Source: Bacillota bacterium (GTDB lineage: Bacteria; Bacillota_E; Sulfobacillia; Sulfobacillales; Sulfobacillaceae). Taken from it: 6,204 bases of DNA. Positions 1-5,045 of the stretch are shown piece by piece. The stretch spans positions 1-6,204 of the forward strand of contig JAKADJ010000141.1 in the NCBI GenBank assembly GCA_021820645.1, given 5' to 3'. The notes beneath the pieces are model-generated. The model was not told the origin of the DNA. It saw only the letters and a program-made list of their open reading frames with translations, and made no database searches. Made by a program: the position numbers and the translations under genes. Position 1 is the first letter of the stretch; every line of letters begins with the position of its first letter.

Positions 1-4
1 GACA

Positions 5-35
5 AATATAAACAACATTTAAGGAAACTGTTCAA
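5..35 (-). promoter_or_regulatory. Putative leftward promoter with MntR-box-like operator
   Basis: Read on the minus strand, TTGAAC (35-30) is followed after 17 bases by TTTATA (12-7), or after 19 bases by TATATT (10-5). This is a plausible sigma-70 type promoter firing out of the left edge. Its spacer holds, on the plus strand, TTAAGGAAACT at 19-29. From memory this matches the right half of the Bacillus subtilis mntH MntR operator; the left half (11-18) does not match well. Because an MntR gene lies next door, I infer that a divergent, manganese-repressed gene (a transporter would be typical) begins just outside the window. The promoter elements are imperfect and the neighbouring gene is not visible. 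Confidence 0.4.
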
Positions 36-81
36 ACCCCTTTTTATTCGGAATACAGCGCTCGAATTCCTGCCGCACCTC

Positions 82-87
82 TACAAT
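82..87 (+). promoter_or_regulatory. Possible -10 element for mntR
   Basis: TACAAT at 82-87 matches the -10 consensus at five of six positions and would give a leader of roughly 58 bases before the mntR start. No convincing -35 hexamer lies 16-18 bases upstream. A competing pair, TTTCAA (101-106) and TGTAAT (125-130) with an 18-base spacer, would start transcription inside the ribosome binding site and is less likely. This is a weak call. Confidence 0.25.
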
Positions 88-151
88 CTTCGCTAGCACG
101 TTTCAAGGCCCCCCCGACATAGACTGTAATAAACCCAAAGGAGCCGTTCCT

Positions 152-571
152 ATGGCGACCCCAAACCAGGAAGACTATCTGGAAGCCATTTGGCGCATCA
201 CCCAAGAAAAAGGATACGCGCGTGTCACGGACATCGCCGAACGCCTGAAGATCAGTCAAGCATCCGTTAGCAAGATGTTGCGTCGGTTGAAAGCGGGCGG
301 CCTGTTGGAAGTCGAGCGCTATCGAGGGTTGGCCTTGACCCCCTTTGGCGAAAGCCAAGGCCAGCGCCTCTTGGCGCGCCATCGCATCTTAGAACGCTTC
401 TTGCAGCATCTGGGGGTGGACGATCCCGTCATCGTCTATCAGGATGTAGAAGGCATCGAACATTATGTGAGCGCAGAAACCTTAGAACATCTATCCGCGT
501 TGATGCAATACATCGATCAATATCCCGATTGGTGGGATGCCATGATCCATAACCTTCCGCCTCGTAAATAG
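152..571 (+). CDS. mntR: Manganese-dependent transcriptional repressor MntR (DtxR family)
   Basis: This 139-residue protein is the manganese-sensing repressor that shuts off manganese uptake genes when the metal is plentiful. An N-terminal winged helix-turn-helix (about residues 4-65, recognition segment near SQASVSKMLRRL at 35-46) is followed by a short all-helical metal-binding and dimerisation domain. There is no SH3-like third domain, which is the MntR rather than the DtxR/IdeR architecture; B. subtilis MntR has 142 residues. The known manganese ligands are all present: Asp8, Glu11, His77, and the DVEGIEH block giving Glu100, Glu103 and His104. The last three are shifted by one residue relative to B. 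subtilis because of a single insertion near residues 92-96. Asp8 argues for manganese over iron selectivity. The ATG is set by AAAGGAG at 137-143 with an 8-base spacer. A possible target operator lies upstream at 19-29. Confidence 0.95.
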   Translation: MATPNQEDYLEAIWRITQEKGYARVTDIAERLKISQASVSKMLRRLKAGGLLEVERYRGLALTPFGESQGQRLLARHRILERFLQHLGVDDPVIVYQDVEGIEHYVSAETLEHLSALMQYIDQYPDWWDAMIHNLPPRK

Positions 572-580
572 TAGTGTAGA

Positions 581-588
581 GGAAGGAG
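581..588 (+). promoter_or_regulatory. Strong Shine-Dalgarno sequence without a matching start
   Basis: GGAAGGAG lies 9 bases after the mntR stop and would be an excellent ribosome binding site, yet no ATG, GTG or TTG follows within the usual 5-10 bases. A CTG at 592 is in frame with the carboxypeptidase downstream, with no stop between them, but its spacer is only 3 bases. The match is seen directly; whether it functions is unknown. Confidence 0.35.
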
Positions 589-636
589 TCTCTGTTAAGA
601 TATAGCAATCACGGTTATCGAAAGGCAGGACAAGCT

Positions 637-1623
637 GTGGTTTCACGCCCGTTGCCCCGAAAAAAAGAACGTCGATCACCGATCGGTCTTATTATTCTTG
701 TCGTCTTGCTGTTGGCATCGGCATGGTTGAACCATACTTTCCGCCATTCCAACACGGCCATCAAGAAACCTATGAGTAAACCGATTACTCAGCCGGTCTA
801 CCTACTATCCCCGATTCCTCAGCAAAAAAAGCTACCGGCCCTTCCATTTACCCTGGGAGAAACTTCGGGGGTGCTTTGGAACCTCAATACGCACCAACTC
901 ATTTGGCAACTCAATCCGCATCAAGTAGGACCCTTGGCATCCACTACCAAACTGATGACCATTTATTTGGCGTTACATCAACTACCTTTGCAAAAGGTGA
1001 TAACCATTTCGCCTAACGCCGCCTCCACCACAGGATCGGATATGCAGATGGCACCCAACGATCACTTCACGGTCAAAGAGCTGCTATATGGATTGATGTT
1101 AGCATCCGCCAACGATTCGGCGGTGCAGCTCGCCGAAACCATGGGCGGCCACACAGCAAACTTTGTGTCCCAAATGAATCGAGAGGCTAAGCTACTAGGC
1201 ATGAACGGCACCCACTACGCGGACCCTGATGGACTCTCATCGAAGTCAGTTGGTACGGCCTGGGACCTCTCCGTGATCGCCATGCAAGATCTGTCCAACC
1301 CTTTGTTTCGTAAAATTGTCAATACCCGGCTTACGAGCATCCCACATAACCCCATTCTGCGCAATTTAAATGGCCTTCTGTTTCAGGACCCCACTGTCAT
1401 CGGCGTGAAAACCGGCTGGACGACCGCCGCCGGGTTTAACTTAGTGTTCGCCGCCACCCGAAACGTTCACGGTCGGCCGGTAACCCTTTTAGGTGTCATC
1501 ATGCACGGCCAAATGGGATTTCCACCCGAATATACGGACGCCGAAAATATCCTGAACTGGGGCTTTAAAGAGGTTGCCCAACTGCCTCAGAATACGGCCC
1601 ACCAAGGTCGCCAAATCCCCTGA
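637..1623 (+). CDS. D-alanyl-D-alanine carboxypeptidase (DD-peptidase, S11 family), N-terminally anchored
   Basis: This 328-residue penicillin-binding DD-carboxypeptidase removes the terminal D-alanine from peptidoglycan stem peptides outside the membrane. All three active-site motifs are present in the right order and spacing: Ser102-Thr-Thr-Lys105 (nucleophile and general base), Ser157-Ala-Asn159, and Lys258-Thr-Gly260. After a basic start (RPLPRKKERR), residues 15-31 form one hydrophobic helix that acts as an uncleaved anchor or signal peptide. The protein ends soon after the catalytic domain, so the C-terminal beta-sandwich and amphipathic anchor helix of PBP5/DacA types are absent; anchoring has apparently moved to the N-terminus. 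The GTG start at 637 is chosen because it includes the basic residues and the helix; its ribosome site (GGCAGGA, 624-630) is weak. It lies 65 bases after mntR and could be cotranscribed, although no functional link is evident. The paralogue (DacF-like or other) cannot be named. Confidence 0.92.
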   Translation: MVSRPLPRKKERRSPIGLIILVVLLLASAWLNHTFRHSNTAIKKPMSKPITQPVYLLSPIPQQKKLPALPFTLGETSGVLWNLNTHQLIWQLNPHQVGPLASTTKLMTIYLALHQLPLQKVITISPNAASTTGSDMQMAPNDHFTVKELLYGLMLASANDSAVQLAETMGGHTANFVSQMNREAKLLGMNGTHYADPDGLSSKSVGTAWDLSVIAMQDLSNPLFRKIVNTRLTSIPHNPILRNLNGLLFQDPTVIGVKTGWTTAAGFNLVFAATRNVHGRPVTLLGVIMHGQMGFPPEYTDAENILNWGFKEVAQLPQNTAHQGRQIP

Positions 1624-1665
1624 GGTCCGACCCGCCTAGGATTTTCGTAGACGGAGCCGATACAA

Positions 1666-1823
1666 TGGTCGTTGTCAGGACAGAGGATGGAACCATTTGC
1701 CATCGCGACCTATGGACTTTGGGCTTGTGTGGAAATTTTGTGGTGCCCAACAGATCATACCGACTGGGGACGTCCACTACGCCCACTAAACCGGGCCACC
1801 AGGATGGTCATCGACAACGACCA
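1666..1823. repeat. 11-bp perfect inverted repeat with 136-base spacer
   Basis: TGGTCGTTGTC at 1666-1676 is exactly reverse-complementary to GACAACGACCA at 1813-1823. The match stops at both ends of each arm. I see no target-site duplication flanking the 158-base span and no transposase fragment inside, so a miniature mobile element is only one possibility. A long-range RNA stem or chance are the others. Confidence 0.45.
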
Positions 1824-1876
1824 GCACTATTAACAAAGTGACACTATTCGTCTTGTCGCCATTGGATTGTCGCATA

Positions 1877-1911
1877 ACCTCATTCCAGTAGATGAGGTGC
1901 ACCCGAGCACC
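1877..1911 (+). promoter_or_regulatory. Tandem small hairpins upstream of cysH
   Basis: ACCTCAT (1877-1883) pairs with ATGAGGT (1892-1898) around an 8-base loop. GGTGC (1896-1900) pairs with GCACC (1907-1911) around a 6-base loop. The two stems share three bases (1896-1898), so they would be mutually exclusive in full form. No U-tract follows. They could be part of a regulated leader for cysH-sat or an operator with dyad symmetry; no known riboswitch class is recognised. Confidence 0.35.
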
Positions 1912-2002
1912 GATACCATAGGTACTTTGTCGATCCGAAAGTAGCACCAAATTCTCTGGCCCTCATACTCTATCCAAGGAATTACAGAGGAGGGCACTCA
2001 GC

Positions 2003-2719
2003 ATGGCGCGACTCGTACTACCCGAGATGCCAGGGCCTGATCCAAACCGGTTCGCACCATTAAGTCACGAACTCGAGGCATTGCCGACTGCCGACGTAGT
2101 GTCCTGGGCAGTAGAGTCCTTTGGTTCTGGAATAACCCTGGCCTCCAGTTTCGGCGCAGAAGATATGGTGCTTTTGGACCTATGGGCTCGGACCAATCAA
2201 CCCATCGAAGTTTTTTGCCTGGACACTGGCCTATTATTCTACGAAACCTATGTCCTTATCACAGAAATCGAAAAACGCTACGGGATCTCGGTGACCCGGG
2301 TACGCCCCCGACTCAGCGTCAGCGAGCAGGCAGCCACCGAGGGTAAAAGTCTCTGGCTGGAGAATCCCGATCGGTGTTGCGCCATCAGAAAGATGGAGCC
2401 CCTCATAGAGCACTTGAAACCCTTTAAGGCGTGGATGACGGGAATCCGCCGAGATCAAACCGCGTTCCGCCGATTGGCTCCGTTGTTGAGTTGGGATCTT
2501 GCCCACGGTTTGGTCAAGGTTAATCCCTTGGTAAATTGGACCGTCAGCGACGTGTTTGACTACCTTAAGACACATCAGGTGCCCTACAACCCCCTTCACG
2601 ACGTTGGTTACCCCAGCATCGGATGTCAACCATGTACCAAACCCATCGCCGAAGGCGAAGATCTGCGAGCGGGCCGCTGGCAAGGAAAGGAGAAAACCGA
2701 ATGCGGGCTCCATCTATAG
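2003..2719 (+). CDS. cysH: Thioredoxin-dependent adenylyl-sulfate (APS) reductase, [4Fe-4S] type
   Basis: This 238-residue cytoplasmic enzyme of assimilatory sulfate reduction reduces adenosine 5'-phosphosulfate to sulfite and AMP with thioredoxin as donor. It belongs to the PP-loop ATPase-like fold: SSFGAED at 48-54 is the phosphate-binding loop, and GIRRDQT at 147-153 is the conserved substrate-binding arginine block. Cys125-Cys126 (DRCCAIRK) and Cys208-x2-Cys211 (GCQPCT) are the four ligands of the [4Fe-4S] cluster that distinguishes APS reductases from cluster-free PAPS reductases. The C-terminal KTECGLHL carries the catalytic Cys234. The ATG at 2003 has a strong GAGGAGG site (1987-1993) eight bases upstream. 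It overlaps sat by 19 bases. With no APS kinase gene alongside, direct use of APS is the consistent reading. Some family members also accept PAPS, which cannot be excluded from sequence. Confidence 0.95.
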   Translation: MARLVLPEMPGPDPNRFAPLSHELEALPTADVVSWAVESFGSGITLASSFGAEDMVLLDLWARTNQPIEVFCLDTGLLFYETYVLITEIEKRYGISVTRVRPRLSVSEQAATEGKSLWLENPDRCCAIRKMEPLIEHLKPFKAWMTGIRRDQTAFRRLAPLLSWDLAHGLVKVNPLVNWTVSDVFDYLKTHQVPYNPLHDVGYPSIGCQPCTKPIAEGEDLRAGRWQGKEKTECGLHL

Positions 2720-3834
2720 AACCGCGCATCATTCCCGGATCCATGAGCGGATCTATTGCCACGTGGCTCGATAAGGTGCCGGCGATCCCGTTAGACGCCT
2801 TTCATTGGGCCGACACATTCTGCTTGGCCACCGGAGTGTACGCGCCGGTTATCGGATTCCAAGGACGACGCGCGGCTCAATCCGTGCTAGAAGAGTGGCG
2901 ACTCCCGGACCAGAGCGTCTGGCCTATCCCGATTACGCTCGCTGTCGATCCGATATTGGCTTCACGATTACGCAAGGCCGACTTGGCGCGCTTAATGTGG
3001 AATGATACCACCGTCGCCATACTCAACGTGGAAGAGGTATTTTGGCTCGACCCCGAAGAAGAAGCTTACTCCGTGTACGGAACCGTAGACCCTTCGCATC
3101 CCGGGGTCGCGCGGGTCCTCCTAGACAGTCCAATTCGGGTGGCCGGTGCAGTAACCCTCTTGGAGTGGCCCCTGAGCCCGGTGGACACGGTGTTCACCCC
3201 CCATCAAATGCGCCAACTGATTCAACAACGCGGGTGGCAGACCGTCGTTGGATTTCAAACGCGTAATCCCTTGCACCGGGCCCATGAGTATATTCAAAAG
3301 ACCGCCTTGGAAGCCCACGATGGGCTGATCTTGCATCCTCTCGTCGGTTACACCAAATCCGACGATGTGCCCGTCGAAGTACGGTGGCGGATCTACGAGG
3401 CTCTGGTATCGGGGTATTTTCCGGGTACTCGCACCATTCTCTCTGGATTCCCGGCACCGATGCGCTATGGGGGCCCGAGAGAGGCAATCCTCCACGCGCT
3501 GTGCCGCAAGAATTACGGAATCACCCATTTCATTGTTGGGCGCGACCACGCTGGGGTGGGCAGTTTTTACAATCCTTCGGCAAGCCAGGACGTCTTTCGG
3601 CGTTTTTCCGAAGAGGAACTGGGCATTCACATCATTGCTGCCGAGCCCGCATTTTATTGCTATCGTTGTGCACAAATGGCGACCAACAAGACGTGTCCAC
3701 ATGGCGATGAAGCCCGTGAGATCTTATCGGGGACGCGGGTCCGAGCCACCTTGCAACAAGGAAAGGAACTTCCTGGGGTAGCCATTCGACCAGAAGTCGT
3801 CGAGATCTTAAAAAGATACTACCAATCCCACTAA
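2701..3834 (+). CDS. sat: Sulfate adenylyltransferase (ATP sulfurylase), homomeric type
   Basis: This 377-residue enzyme activates sulfate with ATP to give APS and pyrophosphate, the first step of sulfate assimilation and the supplier of CysH. Visible signatures are QTRNPLHRAHE at 186-196 (the ATP-binding HxxH-type motif), GRDHAG at 280-285, and SGTRVRA at 343-349. A Cys320-x2-Cys323-x8-Cys332-x-His334 cluster near the C-terminus resembles the zinc-binding segment known in thermophilic bacterial ATP sulfurylases. Length agrees with the B. subtilis type (about 380), and there is no fused APS kinase domain. An in-frame extension to 2623 exists but is rejected: the ATG at 2701 has AAAGGAG (2686-2692) eight bases upstream, and the extra residues are basic and only reuse cysH coding sequence. 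The start lies within cysH, so translation of the pair is probably coupled. Confidence 0.96.
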   Translation: MRAPSIEPRIIPGSMSGSIATWLDKVPAIPLDAFHWADTFCLATGVYAPVIGFQGRRAAQSVLEEWRLPDQSVWPIPITLAVDPILASRLRKADLARLMWNDTTVAILNVEEVFWLDPEEEAYSVYGTVDPSHPGVARVLLDSPIRVAGAVTLLEWPLSPVDTVFTPHQMRQLIQQRGWQTVVGFQTRNPLHRAHEYIQKTALEAHDGLILHPLVGYTKSDDVPVEVRWRIYEALVSGYFPGTRTILSGFPAPMRYGGPREAILHALCRKNYGITHFIVGRDHAGVGSFYNPSASQDVFRRFSEEELGIHIIAAEPAFYCYRCAQMATNKTCPHGDEAREILSGTRVRATLQQGKELPGVAIRPEVVEILKRYYQSH

Positions 3835-3838
3835 GTCA

Positions 3839-3860
3839 GGGGCCTCATCGGCCCCCCCTT
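3839..3860. terminator. Compact hairpin between convergent genes
   Basis: GGGGCC (3839-3844) and GGCCCC (3850-3855) form a 6-bp GC-only stem with loop TCATC, starting four bases after the sat stop and ending just before the minus-strand hydrolase stop at 3859. On the plus strand it is followed by CCCTTATT, a poor U-tract; the minus strand also lacks a good one. Position and stem strength favour a shared terminator, but it may be inefficient. Confidence 0.55.
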
Positions 3861-4512
3861 ATTGAGATGCCCGGCGGCTGGATAGCCATTCTCGTAAATC
3901 TTCCAACTCCGTGTCATGCACGCCGTGACCAAGTCCCGGATAGCGCTTAAAAGTGACGTCGGCTCCGAGGCCTTCGAGTCGTGTTACGCCGGACTCCGCC
4001 CAGGCAGGTAACAAGACCGGATCCTTCATGCCATGGCCCCAGAAAATGGGGTACCCCGTCAAGTCACGATCCAGGGCGACCGTTTCGGGAAAATAACCAC
4101 TGAGGATAATACTGCCAATTGGGGACGCGGTGAGGTTTCTTTGTAGCAGCGCCACCGTCATTAAGCCGCCCTGGCTAAAGCCTCCAAGAACCCATCGCTC
4201 TTGATCCAACTCGGGCACCGCCATCGGTAAGGAAACCTGCAGGAACGCTTGCACGATATCGACACTGCGATCCAAACTAGAGAGTTCCGGATTACCGGGA
4301 GATTCGGGCCGATACCACTGATATTGGTTGGGCCCGAGCACCTCTGGAGCTCTTAGGCTCACCATGGCCCACTCCGGCGGTAAGTCGGGATAAAGGCCCA
4401 ACAAGTCTTCTTCGTTACTGCCGCGTCCATGCATCACAACGATAGTAGGCCATCGTTCGGCCACCCCTCGCCTCGGAGGCAACACCTTATAAATCAGGCC
4501 GTTCTTATCCAT
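3859..4512 (-). CDS. Carboxylesterase/phospholipase-like alpha/beta hydrolase
   Basis: This protein of 217 residues is a cytosolic serine hydrolase of the phospholipase/carboxylesterase (Abhydrolase_2, YpfH/EstB-like) family, expected to cleave short-chain carboxylic esters. HGRGSNEED near residue 28 is the oxyanion-hole loop that follows strand 3 of the fold. GFSQGG gives the nucleophile Ser113, HGMKDPVLL gives the acid Asp164, and GLGHGVH gives His196 as the likely catalytic histidine (His199 is the alternative). There is no signal peptide. Two candidate ATGs lie at 4518 and 4512. The second is preferred because AAGGGG (4526-4521) is eight bases before it but only two before the first. The start overlaps the end of the DUF420 gene by 8 bases, in the form ATGGATAA, indicating coupled translation. 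The natural substrate cannot be told. Confidence 0.9.
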   Translation of the reverse strand: MDKNGLIYKVLPPRRGVAERWPTIVVMHGRGSNEEDLLGLYPDLPPEWAMVSLRAPEVLGPNQYQWYRPESPGNPELSSLDRSVDIVQAFLQVSLPMAVPELDQERWVLGGFSQGGLMTVALLQRNLTASPIGSIILSGYFPETVALDRDLTGYPIFWGHGMKDPVLLPAWAESGVTRLEGLGADVTFKRYPGLGHGVHDTELEDLREWLSSRRASQ

Positions 4513-5005
4513 TGGCATGACCCCTTAAGATCTGAATGAGACTCGTAGTGCTGGGACCCGGTTTAAAAATCACGAAGAGTAAGAGAAATACTCCAAGACC
4601 CGTAGCAGCGGAGATGAGCCACAGGCTCGCCGTCCAGGGCGCCACTTTGCGATGACTTTGAAAACGCTGGCGAAAGGCATAGCGGAGCGTGATCACACCT
4701 AATACCGCCGCCACCGTCGCCAATAAAATATGGATTAATAAGAACACTTGGTATGGGGCTGCATAGGCTTTCGGTCCCCCATAGAAGGTATCTCCGACAA
4801 ACACGGTGCTCGCCAGATAACTTAAGAAGAATAGTGCCCCGAATGTCGCCCCGGTCAACATGAAACGGCGATGGATATCCACCTGTTTGTGGCGAATAAA
4901 ATACCATCCGGTAGCCACGGCCAGCCCACTACAAATCATGAGTCCTTCATTGACTGCTTGCCAAATTTCACCACCGCTCACATTATCCCCCCATTTTGGC
5001 GTCAT
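4505..5005 (-). CDS. DUF420 (YozB-like) four-helix membrane protein
   Basis: From the ATG at 5005 this is a 166-residue integral membrane protein. Four hydrophobic helices lie at about 16-37, 48-69, 84-106 and 123-147. Conserved-looking histidines sit at helix edges (His39, His45 in DIHRRFM, His92 in LLIHILLA, His118 in SHRKVAPW). The blocks VFVGDTFYGG, IHILLATVAAVLGVITLR and HRKVAPWT closely resemble Bacillus YozB as I recall it. The family has no proven reaction; members often lie near cytochrome oxidase and CtaG genes, which suggests a respiratory or haem-copper link, but no such genes are visible here. The open frame extends to an ATG at 5071 that overlaps the kelch gene by 26 bases. That start is rejected because the extra 22 residues are hydrophilic, unlike the family, and lack a ribosome site. 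AAAAGGG (5016-5010) lies four bases before 5005. A GTG at 4981 is a further option if transcription begins near 4997. Confidence 0.85.
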   Translation of the reverse strand: MTPKWGDNVSGGEIWQAVNEGLMICSGLAVATGWYFIRHKQVDIHRRFMLTGATFGALFFLSYLASTVFVGDTFYGGPKAYAAPYQVFLLIHILLATVAAVLGVITLRYAFRQRFQSHRKVAPWTASLWLISAATGLGVFLLLFVIFKPGPSTTSLIQILRGHANG

Positions 5006-5032
5006 CATGCCCTTTTGATACGGAAATGTCAA
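5004..5032 (-). promoter_or_regulatory. Possible promoter in front of the DUF420-hydrolase pair
   Basis: On the minus strand a perfect -35 TTGACA (5032-5027) is followed after exactly 17 bases by CATGAT (5009-5004), four of six matches to the -10 consensus. Transcription would begin near 4997, after the ATG at 5005, and would then require the GTG at 4981, which has GGGGGGA (4992-4986) about four bases upstream. It may give the pair a promoter independent of the kelch gene. Confidence 0.4.
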
Positions 5033-5045
5033 TCGTCCGTCCGAG

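Larger units (their letters stand above)
1624..2002. other. Gap of about 380 bases without a convincing gene
   Basis: No clear terminator follows the carboxypeptidase. Two small open frames exist and neither is recognisable. One is plus-strand 1665-1841 (58 residues, GGAG eight bases before ATG). The other is minus-strand 1950-1786 (54 residues from TTG, with GAGGG nine bases upstream). The region also carries an 11-bp inverted repeat and two hairpins, listed separately. It could be a decayed gene or an untranslated leader for cysH. I looked for SAM riboswitch (S-box) and cysteine T-box signatures, which often precede sulfur genes in Bacillota, and saw none that hold up. The cysH ribosome site GAGGAGG (1987-1993) lies at its right end. 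Confidence 0.6.

Noticed and set aside
44..382. Minus-strand open frame over the mntR start region
   Set aside because: It covers the mntR 5' half and its leader, ends in the promoter region, and shows no family resemblance; MntR in the opposite frame is certain.
1678..1705. Cysteine T-box-like GGATGGAACC upstream of cysH
   Set aside because: TGGA could pair with a tRNA-Cys end, but the segment lies over 300 bases before cysH. The rest of the T-box motif, the specifier stem and a terminator/antiterminator pair are not seen, and the required upstream leader would fall within the carboxypeptidase gene.
1977..1983. CymR-like GGAATTA before cysH
   Set aside because: The match is short and degenerate, the left part of the CymR consensus is not evident, and it lies only a few bases before the ribosome site.
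2623..2700. 26-residue N-terminal extension of Sat
   Set aside because: The extension overlaps cysH in another frame, is arginine-rich, and has a worse ribosome site than the ATG at 2701, which has AAAGGAG at ideal spacing.
2234..2713. Minus-strand open frame opposite cysH
   Set aside because: It lies antisense to a gene with all APS reductase motifs and has no recognisable protein features.
3121..3702. Long minus-strand open frame opposite sat
   Set aside because: It is a shadow of a strongly conserved gene; its residues match no family I recognise and it has no visible ribosome site or promoter.
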